Assembly (NCBI GenBank): GCA_025363655.1
Contig: JANYDK010000140.1
Span: 42,760 to 106,759 of the forward strand
DNA length: 64,000 bases
Direction of reading: 5' to 3'
From: Deltaproteobacteria bacterium
Lineage (GTDB): Bacteria > Myxococcota_A > Polyangia > Polyangiales > JADJMO01
Part shown: piece by piece, positions 8,307 to 16,618 of the stretch
Layout of the letters: each line of letters begins with the position of its first letter
Numbering within the stretch: the first letter of the stretch is position 1
The notes under the pieces: generated by a model
Seen by the model: the letters and a program-made list of their open reading frames with translations, nothing else
Told to the model about the DNA's origin: nothing
Database searches by the model: none
Program-made: the position numbers and the translations under genes

Positions 8307-9599
8307 TCACTCCGCTCGGCGTGTCGAACGCGTCCGGCTGCGCAGAGCACGAAAGGCGAGGGCGGCGCCGACGGCGGTCTTGCGCAAGAGGCCGAGCCGC
8401 TCACCGACGTACCAATCGACCCCCGCATCGATGGCGCTCGGCGTCGCAGCGAAGGCCGCGCACCAGGTCTGCGCGCGCTTGCCATAGACATGCGGCGCGA
8501 GCATCAGTGCTTGCCTCAGGTGTCCGACACAGTGGAGCGAGCGAATTCCCGCGGTGTGGGCTGGCGCATCGATGGCGCCGCGATCGAGGCCCTGCCTCAA
8601 CGTTCGCGCGCCGACCTCCCCGGAGACGAGCGCCTGGGCGATGCCCTCACCGGTCACCGGATCGACCAACCCGGCCGCTTCGCCGACGAGGAGCACACCT
8701 TCGGGGAGCGCGAGTCGTCCATCGACGCCGGCGAAGACATGCTCGGAGTACGGCTTCAGCTTCACCGTACCTGGATCGACCCCGCGCGCCGCGAGCATGG
8801 TCTCGAGCAGTCGGCGGAGCGAGGTCGCGTCACCCTTTCGTCGCCCGCGCCAATCGTAAATTCCACGAGAGACCTTGTTTTTCCCATCGATTCGCGTCGC
8901 GAAGTGCCAGACGTAGCCGTCGACGCCGTGGTCGACGCTCGTCAGATCGAACTCGATGATTCCGCCGTCCTCGCGCTCGACGTCGTCGGAAGGCACGGCG
9001 TCGGTTTCGAGGACGAGGAGCCTCGCGCGCGGGGTGCCGTCGTCGAAGGCGGCGAGCCGACGAATCGTCCCGGCGGTGCCATCGGCCCCGACGACGAAGC
9101 GCGCGTGCACGCTTCGCCGAGGTGCATCGACCGCGTCGGCCCGCGTCGTCGCCTTTCGTTCGAGCACCAGCTCGAACCCGCGATCCTCTCGACGCAACTC
9201 GACGACGCGCGCACCCGTCCAAAGCGTGGCGCCCCGTCGTTCGGCCTCTCGCGCGAGCGCTGCGTCGAACCGGTCGCGCCGAACGACCGCGCCGAGCGGA
9301 GCCCCGTCATGATCGACGACGCGCTCACCGATGTCGTCGCGATAGCGCACGCGGATGCCGCGAATCGGCACGTGATCGACCCCCAACCGATCGAGCCCGG
9401 CATCGACCGCCGCGAGCGCATCGAGCCCCCATCGGCTGATCGCGCCGCCGCACGGCTTCTCCCTCGGTAGCTCCTGCCGCTCGACGATGAGCACGCGCGC
9501 CTTTGGATTCATCCCCAAAAGGTGCAGCGCCGTCGACGAGCCCGACGGACCCGCACCGACGACGACGACATCGAAACGCTCTCCCGTCTCCACGCCCAC
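8307..9599 (-). CDS. Geranylgeranyl-reductase-family FAD-dependent oxidoreductase
   Basis: 430 residues. FAD-binding GxGxxG motif VVVGAGPSGSSTALHL at the N-terminus, PREKPCGGAISRWGL typical of geranylgeranyl reductases, a GAD motif (VVGADG) and the second FAD motif LLVGEAAGLVDPVTGEGIAQAL. Family members reduce double bonds of prenyl chains or act as related flavoprotein hydroxylases. GTG start at 9599; a second GTG at 9593 is possible. Exact substrate not determinable. Confidence 0.85.
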   Translation of the reverse strand: MGVETGERFDVVVVGAGPSGSSTALHLLGMNPKARVLIVERQELPREKPCGGAISRWGLDALAAVDAGLDRLGVDHVPIRGIRVRYRDDIGERVVDHDGAPLGAVVRRDRFDAALAREAERRGATLWTGARVVELRREDRGFELVLERKATTRADAVDAPRRSVHARFVVGADGTAGTIRRLAAFDDGTPRARLLVLETDAVPSDDVEREDGGIIEFDLTSVDHGVDGYVWHFATRIDGKNKVSRGIYDWRGRRKGDATSLRRLLETMLAARGVDPGTVKLKPYSEHVFAGVDGRLALPEGVLLVGEAAGLVDPVTGEGIAQALVSGEVGARTLRQGLDRGAIDAPAHTAGIRSLHCVGHLRQALMLAPHVYGKRAQTWCAAFAATPSAIDAGVDWYVGERLGLLRKTAVGAALAFRALRSRTRSTRRAE

Positions 9600-9617
9600 T
9601 CTCTACTTCGCTTTCGT

Positions 9618-10829
9618 CTATTTCACGACCGGCTTGAGGATCGTCTTCCCGTCTTTGACGACGACGTCGAAATCGATGTTCCGACCGCCGCTCTTCTCCT
9701 TGAGCTTCGCCCGCGTCGCATCGAGGTTGCGCTGGAGCTGCTCGTAGGTGAGCCCGGCGGTGGATTCGCCGTTCTTGCGCTTCATTTCGACGTAGCGGGA
9801 GTAGACGGAGCGATCGCCGGTGTCGGGAGGCGCGGCGGCGGCGCGGGTGGGGAGGGGAGCGCGGGGCGCGGGCGCGCGGGCGGGCGCAGGCGCAGGTGCA
9901 GGTGCAGGCGCGGGTGCGGGTGCAGGTGCGGGTGCAGGCGCAGGCGCGCGGGCCGGGGCGGGTGCAGGCGTGCGCGTCGGTGCGATTGTCTTCTGTTTGC
10001 TGTTCAGCGCCTCGTCGAGCATGGCGTCGAGGTCGTCGTCGTTGCGAACGGGGCGGGTGCTGACTGCGAGACGGCCGACGGACGATCGAGCTGCGGGGAT
10101 GGCCGATTGTGCTGTCGTCGGCGCTGTCGTCGGGGCTGTGTTTGGACGTGCTGCGCTGGGTGCGGCCGCAGGTGGCGGGGCGGGCTTGGGTTCGATCTTC
10201 CCTACCGGCGTGCCGACGGTGGCTGCGGCGAGGGGGGGGGAAGGAGCGACGGCGTTGGCGCGTGGAGGGGCGGCGCGTGGCGGCTCGGGGCGCGCGGGTC
10301 TCGGAGGGGCCGCGGCTGGGGCAGGCGGCGGGGCGCGGGGCTTCGCGGCTTCGGGAAAAAGCGGAGGAAAACCTTCGTCGAGGGCGCCGAACTCGTCAGG
10401 CGTCTCTTCGGAGACGGGCGACTCGTCGAGCTCGATGTCGAGCTCCTCGACGACCTCTTCGACGACTTCGGGGCGAGTCGGCGTCGTCGTCGCAACCGCG
10501 GCGCGGGCCTTGTTCGGGTCGGGGCCGAAGCGCTTCTTCGCGCGCATGACGTCGCGCTTGTAAGTGCCGTTCTCGATCTCACGACAGATGCGTTGCCAGT
10601 ACGACTGGAAGGTGTTCAGTCGTTGCACGATTTGCTGGAATTTATAGCGCGTACCGGTGTTGCGGATCTTCTCGCGGCGGAGGATCCAGACGCGGCGCTC
10701 GACGTCCTTCTTGACGACCTCGGGTGGAATCTTCTTGATGCCGACGAAGTATTGGTCGTAGAGCACGCGAAGGCGCTCCAGACGGAGCTCCAGCTCCTCG
10801 ACGGCGGCAGAGAGCTCCTCGGCTTCCAC
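9618..10829 (-). CDS. Myxobacterial-type coiled-coil protein with Ala-Pro tract (MXAN_5187-like)
   Basis: 403 residues. The N-terminal 110 residues are helical (ELELRLERLRVLYDQYFVGI, then YKFQQIVQRLNTFQSYW), which I associate with the uncharacterised MXAN_5187-type proteins of myxobacteria. The centre is disordered, with a long Ala-Pro alternating tract. A short helical C-terminal domain (YSRYVEMKRKNGE ... LTYEQLQRNL) ends the protein. No catalytic motif and no signal peptide; likely cytoplasmic structural or adaptor protein. GTG start at 10829. Family name from memory. Confidence 0.72.
   Translation of the reverse strand: MEAEELSAAVEELELRLERLRVLYDQYFVGIKKIPPEVVKKDVERRVWILRREKIRNTGTRYKFQQIVQRLNTFQSYWQRICREIENGTYKRDVMRAKKRFGPDPNKARAAVATTTPTRPEVVEEVVEELDIELDESPVSEETPDEFGALDEGFPPLFPEAAKPRAPPPAPAAAPPRPARPEPPRAAPPRANAVAPSPPLAAATVGTPVGKIEPKPAPPPAAAPSAARPNTAPTTAPTTAQSAIPAARSSVGRLAVSTRPVRNDDDLDAMLDEALNSKQKTIAPTRTPAPAPARAPAPAPAPAPAPAPAPAPAPAPARAPAPRAPLPTRAAAAPPDTGDRSVYSRYVEMKRKNGESTAGLTYEQLQRNLDATRAKLKEKSGGRNIDFDVVVKDGKTILKPVVK
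9879..9970. repeat. Short tandem repeat encoding the Ala-Pro tract
   Basis: Degenerate 6-bp repeats (GGTGCA/GGCGCA/GGCGCG) encode alternating Ala-Pro on the minus strand inside the MXAN_5187-like gene. The 6-nt unit keeps frame whatever the copy number, so length variation would only change linker length. Confidence 0.85.
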
Positions 10830-10853
10830 GTCAGGACGAGATTACACCAGGGC

Positions 10854-11615
10854 TCAGAGCGGCGTGACCTTCAGGTTGTCGAAGCAGACGGCTGCTTCCC
10901 AGCCGTTGAAGGCGAAGTGGTCGTGCCCCGCGCCTTGTAGCGGTTGACCATCTTCGAAGGTGTGGACGAGCTGCGCGTTGACCACCAGCGTCAACGTGCG
11001 GCCGTCGGTGCGCGACATCTCGACGTGGTAGCTCGTGTTGGCGGCGAGGCGTGCCTTGTCGATGGTCGGCGACGCGGGATCGAGGACCGTCTTCTTCAAA
11101 TCGCTGCCGTGCTCGTAGAGGCGCGCGAGCCAGTGCTCGGTGTTGTTGTGCGCGCCGAGGACGCCGACGTAGCCGGTCGACAGATAATCTTTGCCCTCGA
11201 CGTCGAACATGCAGCCGTCGCCGAAGAGCTCGGCCTTGACGTCGGCGTTGTTGGTGAGGGGCGTGGCGTCGAATTCGACGCGGACGTTGGTCGGGAGCTT
11301 TCGACGTAGCCAAAGCGGATGATTCTTCGGCTTGCTCGTGCACACCCGCCCGGACTTGACGACGTAGGCGCCGTACGAGGTCGAGTTCCAGACCTCGGCC
11401 GGGAGGTCAGGGCTCTCGAAGTTGTTCTCGTAGACGGCCGTGAGCGCCGGGTCGTCCTTGGCATTGCAGGGAGGCGCCGCGGCCATCTTTTTCGGGGCCG
11501 GCGCGGCCTTTCCCGGCGGGGGGAGGTCGTCGGGCTCGGCGTGGCAGGCGGCGCCCGCGGCGACGGCGAAGACGACAGAGGACGAGAGGGCGAGGAGGCG
11601 AAAAGCTCGGGGCAT
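10854..11615 (-). CDS. Exported protein with concanavalin/LamG-like domain
   Basis: 253 residues. ATG at 11615 gives a signal peptide (FRLLALSSSVVFAVAAGAAC) ending at a Cys, a possible but non-canonical lipobox. A Pro/Ala/Lys linker follows, then a beta-rich domain ending in WEAAVCFDNLKVTPL, the closing strand pattern of LamG/DUF1080-type jelly-roll domains. Cys pairs suggest extracytoplasmic disulfides. Probably binds carbohydrate or another surface ligand; no catalytic residues can be identified. Located 24 nt downstream of, and in the same direction as, nothing coupled. Confidence 0.68.
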   Translation of the reverse strand: MPRAFRLLALSSSVVFAVAAGAACHAEPDDLPPPGKAAPAPKKMAAAPPCNAKDDPALTAVYENNFESPDLPAEVWNSTSYGAYVVKSGRVCTSKPKNHPLWLRRKLPTNVRVEFDATPLTNNADVKAELFGDGCMFDVEGKDYLSTGYVGVLGAHNNTEHWLARLYEHGSDLKKTVLDPASPTIDKARLAANTSYHVEMSRTDGRTLTLVVNAQLVHTFEDGQPLQGAGHDHFAFNGWEAAVCFDNLKVTPL

Positions 11616-11655
11616 CGGGGGAATACCAAACGGGATGCAGGAAGGGATTCGGGAG

Positions 11656-11735
11656 GCTAGGAGCCTGCGTACGTAACACAGGCTCACAGCCTCGCTTCGA
11701 CTCGGCTAGTACCGCGCCCAGGGGCGTGGGACTAG
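11656..11735 (+). promoter_or_regulatory. Two strong hairpins in the divergent region upstream of lgt
   Basis: GAGCCTG (11661-11667) pairs with CAGGCTC (11679-11685), extended by GGCT/AGCC at 11656-11659 / 11688-11691. A second hairpin pairs CTAGT (11706-11710) with ACTAG (11731-11735), enclosing a CGCCC/GGGCG stem. Both lie between the exported-protein gene (minus) and lgt (plus). They could be a structured 5' leader or operators; no U-run follows. Confidence 0.4.
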
Positions 11736-11827
11736 CAGGCCCGGGATTCGCCCACTATGGGCTTTCCCAGCACCCGTCCGTCGCCAACGACCGGCGGGGC
11801 CGCCCGCGTCCCGAGGAGCTTCGATTC

Positions 11828-13399
11828 ATGCACCCGATTCTTTTCAAAATCCCGCTGCCGCACTGGAAGCTGCCGCTCATCGGCCAGCTGCCCATCGCGT
11901 TCCCGATCTACGCCTACGGCGTGATGCTCGGGCTCTCGCTCGTCGTCGGTTGGTACATCTCGCTGAGCATCGCCAAAGACGACGGTTTGCCGCGCGAGAC
12001 GATGGCGAACAACTACGTCTTCACGGCCATCTGCGCGATCGTCGGTTCGCGCGTCCTCTACATCCTCACGAACCTCGAGGAGTTCCACAAACCGGCCGAC
12101 TACTTCGCCATCCGCAGCGGCGGTCTCGTCGCCTACGGCGGGTTCCTCGGCGGGTTCCTCGGCAGCTGGTTCTTCTGCGCGCGCCGAAAAATCAGGCTCC
12201 TCGCCTGGGCCGACGCCGCGGTGCCGGCGCTCGCCAGCGGGCTCCTCTTCACGCGCATCGGTTGCTACCTCTTCGGTTGCGACTTCGGCAAGCCGCTCTC
12301 CGAGAAGGCGCCGAAATGGCTCATCAAGCTCGGGACCTTCCCGGAGTGGCACTACGATCACAAGGCCGGTCACTTCCTCGACAGCGAGGGGCTGAAGGCC
12401 GCCTTCCAAGATCCGGCGCACCAGATCCTCAGCGGCTCGCCCGCGTGGGTCCAGCACACCGAGCAGTTTCCCCAGGTGCGCGATCTGCACCACTCGATGC
12501 CGGTGCACCCGACGCAGCTCTACGAGTCGCTCTCCGGGCTCCTCCTCCTCGTCATCCTCTGGGTGGCGCGCAAGAACGTGAAGGCGCGTGAGAAGGACGG
12601 GAAGCCCTTCTTCCGCGGCGAGATCTTCGTCGTCTTCACCTTCGCCTACGGCATCTTCCGCTTCCTCATCGAGATCTTCCGCGACGACCTCGAGCGCAAG
12701 GTCTACGGCCCGTTCGTCGAGCCGCACATTCTCTATCCGCTGGCGATGATGGGCATGGCGCTCGCGTTCGTGTTCGGGCTCTCGAACATGTTCTCCGAGC
12801 AAGGCAACCGCCGCACCATCGCGCGCTCGGTGGCGCTCCTCGTCCCGCTCGCGCTCTTCCTCGTGCTCCGTCCGAGCAATCGGTTCGAGCTCGTCGAGAA
12901 GGTCCAGCTCTCCACCTCGCAGTGGATCGCCATCCTCACCGGCATCGCCGCCGCTGCTTGGTATCGCGTCGGATTCGACAACGCGGCGGCGCACCCCGAG
13001 CTGGCGACCGATCTCGGCGAAGGCGTTCCCGCGCTCCTCGAGGCCGAAGCGCTCGCCGAGCGTGGCGAGTCCGAAGAGCGTGAAGACAAGTCCAAGGCCG
13101 ACGACGAGGATGAGAAGCGCGAGACGCCTGCTGCCAAGAAGAAGCCGATCGTCAGCGACGACGACGACGCGCCCCCGGTGAAGTCGGCGAAGAAGCCGAA
13201 GCAGAAGCGCGACGTGGAAGAAGACGAGAAGGCCGAGACGGACGACGAGGTCGCGCAGACCAAGGCCGACAAAGCCGACGACGACGCCGCGGCGTCGGAA
13301 AAGGCAGCGAAGGCCGAGAAGGCCGAGTCTGAAAAAGCCGAGAAATCCGAGAAGAAAGACGACGGTAAGGCGGACGACGAGTCCGAGGTACCGGCGTAG
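11828..13399 (+). CDS. lgt: Prolipoprotein diacylglyceryl transferase Lgt with charged C-terminal extension
   Basis: Polytopic inner-membrane enzyme attaching diacylglycerol to the lipobox Cys, used by the many lipoproteins in this window. Core motifs: LVAYGGFLGGFLG (the HGG-type loop), TRIGCYLFGCDFGKP (catalytic Arg region; the Cys-containing variant) and MPVHPTQLYES. A long insert of about 60 residues lies between the last two. The protein is 523 residues instead of about 270-300: two or three extra membrane segments and a tail of about 95 residues (429-523) made almost only of Lys, Glu, Asp and Ala. Start ATG at 11828 follows GAGGAGC. The stop overlaps the next gene by 1 nt. Confidence 0.92.
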   Translation: MHPILFKIPLPHWKLPLIGQLPIAFPIYAYGVMLGLSLVVGWYISLSIAKDDGLPRETMANNYVFTAICAIVGSRVLYILTNLEEFHKPADYFAIRSGGLVAYGGFLGGFLGSWFFCARRKIRLLAWADAAVPALASGLLFTRIGCYLFGCDFGKPLSEKAPKWLIKLGTFPEWHYDHKAGHFLDSEGLKAAFQDPAHQILSGSPAWVQHTEQFPQVRDLHHSMPVHPTQLYESLSGLLLLVILWVARKNVKAREKDGKPFFRGEIFVVFTFAYGIFRFLIEIFRDDLERKVYGPFVEPHILYPLAMMGMALAFVFGLSNMFSEQGNRRTIARSVALLVPLALFLVLRPSNRFELVEKVQLSTSQWIAILTGIAAAAWYRVGFDNAAAHPELATDLGEGVPALLEAEALAERGESEEREDKSKADDEDEKRETPAAKKKPIVSDDDDAPPVKSAKKPKQKRDVEEDEKAETDDEVAQTKADKADDDAAASEKAAKAEKAESEKAEKSEKKDDGKADDESEVPA

Positions 13400-13635
13400 T
13401 GTTCGGCCTCTCCGCTGGCGAGCTCGCGGTCGTCGTGATCATCTGCGGGCTCGTCTTCGGATGGAGCTGGATTCCTCGCATCGGAGAGCGTGTCGGCGAT
13501 TTGTTCCACGGAGTGAAGAGGGGCCTGCGGGAGGACGACGAACGCATCGTCGTCCGCCCGAGCGAGCGAAGCCCCGAGACGCCCCCGCCGCCGCCACGTC
13601 CAGGCGACGGCGACGACGACGACCACGCGTCGTAG
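13399..13635 (+). CDS. TatA/E-like small membrane protein
   Basis: 78 residues. An N-terminal membrane segment (MFGLSAGELAVVVIICGLVFG) is followed by PRIGERVGDLFHGVKRGLRE, matching the TatA/TatB pattern of a short hydrophobic helix, hinge and amphipathic helix, then an acidic Pro-rich tail. TatA-family proteins form the pore element of the twin-arginine translocase. GTG start shares its G with the lgt stop (1-nt overlap), so it is probably coupled to lgt. No tatC nearby; could be an accessory TatE-like protein. Confidence 0.72.
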   Translation: MFGLSAGELAVVVIICGLVFGWSWIPRIGERVGDLFHGVKRGLREDDERIVVRPSERSPETPPPPPRPGDGDDDDHAS

Positions 13636-13645
13636 CATCGGGCGC

Positions 13646-14737
13646 ATGCTCTCCGCCCGCGCGCTCGATCCGCTCCTGCCGCTGGCGAACGCGCTCGATC
13701 CGTGGCTCGATCCGCTGGCGGTGCGGCTCGGTCGCGCGCTCTTCTCGCGTCTGCAAGAGCCGCCTCTGCGCGCGGCCTCGACCCCGGCTCGCAATCGCGC
13801 GCTCGAAGAGGTCAGCGCCACCTACGTGCCGCGCATCGCCTCGCTGTTGCCAGGTCTTCGTGCACGCGACGTCGCGACGATGGCCCACTACGACGCGATG
13901 GTCGCCGAGGCGATCGTCGAGCTGCGCGGCGTGGCCGGAGCGCGAGCCGCAAAACGTCGCGTCGAACGCGTCGCGCACGCGCTCGATCGAGTCCTCCAAC
14001 GTGATCGCCCAGAGTGGCTCGACGACCCGAGCTTCGACATGGCGCTCCGGGTACGCACGCTCGATCGGCTCGATCTCCTCAACACGGTGATCGGCAGCTA
14101 CGACTCCTTCGCCACGGTGCTCGAGCCGGCGGTCGAACGTGCGCGCGCGGCCGGTGTGAAGAGGCCGGTGGTGGTCGATCTCGCGAGCGGGCACGCCGGC
14201 TTCGCGCTCTTGATGGCGGAGCGGCTCGGCGCCCGTGAAGGTCGCGTCCGCGTCGTCGCCACCGACTTGGTGACCGAGTACCTCGACCTCGGTCGCGAGA
14301 AGGCGCGCGCGCTCGGCCTCGGCGAAGACGCCGTCTCCTTCGTCGCCCAAGACGCGCTCGATCTCGACGACTTGCCCGAAAAAATAGGCGCTCCCGTCGA
14401 CGTCATCTGCTGCACGCAGTCGGTGCACCACTTCTCGCCAGGCATGGTCGCGCGCCTCCTCGGAGAGGCCTCCGCGCATGCCCGTCATGGGGTCGTCTTC
14501 GTCGATGGAGAGCGCGACCCACTCGCCTTCGCGATGGTCGTCCTCTTCGGCGCGGCCCTCAGCCGTTTCGGTGCGCCCTTCGTGCACGACTCGCTGGTCT
14601 CGATTCGGCGCATGTTCACCGAACAAGAGCTGCACCTGATCGCGCGGCTGGCTCCATCACGTGATTCCCGCGATGGCGCCGGCGTCCCCGTGCGCGCCGG
14701 ATGGCTACGCCCGGGGCATGTGTTCGTCGCGACTTGA
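13646..14737 (+). CDS. SAM-dependent methyltransferase
   Basis: 363 residues. An Arg/Ala/Leu-rich helical N-terminal domain of about 160 residues precedes a Rossmann methyltransferase domain with motif I VVDLASGHAGFALLMAE, an acidic motif (VVATDLVTEYL), FVAQDALDL and CCTQSVHHF. The C-terminal part contains hydrophobic FAMVVLFGAALSRFG, suggestive of membrane or lipid association. It begins 10 nt after the TatA-like gene. Substrate unknown. Confidence 0.78.
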   Translation: MLSARALDPLLPLANALDPWLDPLAVRLGRALFSRLQEPPLRAASTPARNRALEEVSATYVPRIASLLPGLRARDVATMAHYDAMVAEAIVELRGVAGARAAKRRVERVAHALDRVLQRDRPEWLDDPSFDMALRVRTLDRLDLLNTVIGSYDSFATVLEPAVERARAAGVKRPVVVDLASGHAGFALLMAERLGAREGRVRVVATDLVTEYLDLGREKARALGLGEDAVSFVAQDALDLDDLPEKIGAPVDVICCTQSVHHFSPGMVARLLGEASAHARHGVVFVDGERDPLAFAMVVLFGAALSRFGAPFVHDSLVSIRRMFTEQELHLIARLAPSRDSRDGAGVPVRAGWLRPGHVFVAT

Positions 14738-14740
14738 TTC

Positions 14741-15853
14741 TTACTTGATGAGAACGGCGAGCCCGGAGATCAAGAAGTAGAGCGGCGGGAGGATGCGCCA
14801 GGCGAGCCGATCGAAGCTTTTGCTCCGCTCTTCCTGGCCGTTCTCGAACATCGCCAGCGACCACGTCGACTGCACGAGCGAGATGAAGATGAAGCCGAAG
14901 GCGACGATGTGGAGCTTGTCGGCGAGGGCGATGACGTTGGTGTCGGGGAGTGCGCCCGAGACGATGTACTCGCTCGCGACGGCGGCGAAGATCGCTCCGA
15001 CGCCGAGTCCGAAGCGAGGATCGACATCGGTCGGCTTGATGAAGAAGGCGAGGAAGCCAATCAACGCGGCGACGACGAGCCCGAAGAAGAGCTTGAGGAA
15101 ATACGAGGCGCCGTGGCGCTCGAGGTTGATCGTGAAGCGGAAGCTCGAGTAGCGCGACTCGTTGTCGCTCGGCAGCGAGATGTCGCCGTAGTTGCTGTGC
15201 TTCTTCGAGACTTCGACGATCGCCGTGCTCTTGCCCATCGTCCAACCCGGCACGCGCACGTCGTCGTCGAGCCCGCAGCTCGGCCCGTCAGCGACGTATT
15301 TGAGCTTGAAATCTTCGCTCTCCGAGTCCTCGATGACGATCGGCACCGGGTGATCGTCGAGCGGATACCGCGACACGTCCCAGAAGTTGGTGATGTCGGC
15401 GACCACGCGAAGAACCGCGTAGTTCTGCCCTTTCACCACCGAAATCTCAGGCTCTCCCTTGTTCGCGATCTGCCCATTGGCGATCTCGAACGACGCATAG
15501 GGCTTCACGTCCGGATGCGTCCAGCGAAACCAAATCCAGAAGTCGACGCTGAACTTGTTGTCCTTGAGGCTGAAGGCGGTGATTTGGTTGATGTAGATGC
15601 CGACGGCGACCTCAGCGGGAGGCCCTTTCCAGATTTTTTCGGCGGGAGGATTCGTCGCGTTGGGATCGGCGTTCGCGTTCGCGTTCGCGTTCGCACTCGC
15701 ACTCGCACTCGCGCCCGCGTTCGCACTCGCGTTTCCATTTGGATCGACCTGCGCGCCGCTCTTTCGCGGAATCGCCCACGACAAGACCATCGCCAGGCAA
15801 CCCAGCACGAGCCACATCCAACGCCTGTTCCTGCCCGATCGTCCCATCGTCAT
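14741..15853 (-). CDS. Prokaryotic pentameric ligand-gated ion channel homologue (Cys-loop superfamily)
   Basis: About 370 residues. A signal segment is followed by a 30-residue Ala/Asn/Ser linker, then a beta-rich ligand-binding-type domain containing VAVGIYINQITAFSL, FSVDFWIWFRWTHPD and the Cys-loop core motif YPLDDHPVPIVIED (equivalent of FPxD). Four membrane helices follow at the C-terminus (about 250-272, 281-302, 314-336, 353-370), the pLGIC layout. Predicted to form a pentameric pore in the inner membrane opened by an unknown periplasmic ligand. ATG at 15853 follows GGAGG at 4 nt; a second ATG is at 15847. Bacterial channels of this type lack the Cys pair, as here. Confidence 0.78.
   Translation of the reverse strand: MTMGRSGRNRRWMWLVLGCLAMVLSWAIPRKSGAQVDPNGNASANAGASASASANANANANADPNATNPPAEKIWKGPPAEVAVGIYINQITAFSLKDNKFSVDFWIWFRWTHPDVKPYASFEIANGQIANKGEPEISVVKGQNYAVLRVVADITNFWDVSRYPLDDHPVPIVIEDSESEDFKLKYVADGPSCGLDDDVRVPGWTMGKSTAIVEVSKKHSNYGDISLPSDNESRYSSFRFTINLERHGASYFLKLFFGLVVAALIGFLAFFIKPTDVDPRFGLGVGAIFAAVASEYIVSGALPDTNVIALADKLHIVAFGFIFISLVQSTWSLAMFENGQEERSKSFDRLAWRILPPLYFLISGLAVLIK
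15656..15738. repeat. Hexamer repeat encoding the Ala/Asn/Ser linker of the channel
   Basis: Runs of GCGTTC and GCACTC units on the plus strand encode alternating Asn-Ala and Ser-Ala on the minus strand. The unit is in-frame, so copy-number change alters only the linker between signal segment and ligand domain. Confidence 0.85.
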
Positions 15854-16027
15854 CGATCCTCCAAGCGGCAGACTAACTCCATACGGGCGCATTCCGGGGC
15901 GGCTTTGCCTTCATTCGGGTGCGTGGTAGACACCGCCCCCCCCTGCGGACGGGCTTCGCCGCCGCAGCTGTCACGAATGCGTGGGTGAACCCACGCAAAC
16001 CCGAACTCGCGCAACTTGGAGGTCCGG

Positions 16028-16522
16028 ATGTCCAGCCCCGCTCAGCTCGTGAAGACCCGCTTCGGTGACAAGTCGAAGCTCCTCGACGCCCTCAAGCCCT
16101 TCCTCGGCGAAGACCTCTGGGTCGGTCGCACCAACGACGACAAGGGGATCGCCCGCATCTCCAACGCGAAGCTCGTCCGCCTCTTCGACACCTTCACCAC
16201 CGTGAAGTCGAAGTGGGGCACGCGCGCCAAGCTCATCGACGCCGTCGTCGAAGCCTCGGGTAAGCAGAAGGACCCGGGCTTCCGCACCCGCATCGAGGGC
16301 TGGCCCGTCCCGCGCCTCTACGACTCGTACAAGGCTGCCGCCAAGCGCGCGGCGCCGAAGGCCGAAAAGAAGGCCGAGAAGAGGGCCGAGAAGCCGGCTG
16401 CCAAGGCTGCCGAAGCGAAGGCCGACAAGGGCGCGGCGAAGAAGCCGGCCGCGAAGAAGTCCGAGGCGCCCAAGGCTGCCGCGAAGAAGCCCGCCCCGAA
16501 GAAGTCGGCCGGGAAGAAGTAG
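16028..16522 (+). CDS. Small protein with histone-H1-like Lys/Ala/Pro tail
   Basis: 164 residues. A globular N-terminal domain of about 100 residues (LVKTRFGDKSKLLDALKPFL, LVRLFDTFTTVKSKWGTRAKLIDAVVEAS) is followed by a tail of about 60 residues made of Lys, Ala, Pro and Glu with repeated PKK/AKKP, as in histone H1 and bacterial H1-like nucleoid proteins. A role in DNA compaction is inferred; the N-terminal fold is not recognised. Start ATG at 16028 follows GGAGG at 5 nt, an excellent ribosome site. A long hairpin with U-run at 16568-16618 probably ends its transcript. Confidence 0.75.
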   Translation: MSSPAQLVKTRFGDKSKLLDALKPFLGEDLWVGRTNDDKGIARISNAKLVRLFDTFTTVKSKWGTRAKLIDAVVEASGKQKDPGFRTRIEGWPVPRLYDSYKAAAKRAAPKAEKKAEKRAEKPAAKAAEAKADKGAAKKPAAKKSEAPKAAAKKPAPKKSAGKK

Positions 16523-16567
16523 TCGACCAGAGCTTCTCGTTTCGCTCATTTTTGCACGTAATTTGCC

Positions 16568-16618
16568 GAAAGGCGCGCACGTCGCTAGACCGACGGAATG
16601 CGCGCCTTTCGTCTTTTT
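16568..16618 (+). terminator. Long terminator-like hairpin overlapping the next start codon
   Basis: A perfect 12-bp inverted repeat (16568-16579 / 16599-16610) encloses an inner CGTCG/CGACG stem (16580-16584 / 16591-16595) and is followed by GTCTTTTTG. The 3' arm contains the last two bases of the ATG (16598-16600) and first codons of the PDZ lipoprotein gene, so the structure can both stop upstream transcription and mask translation initiation. Confidence 0.75.
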
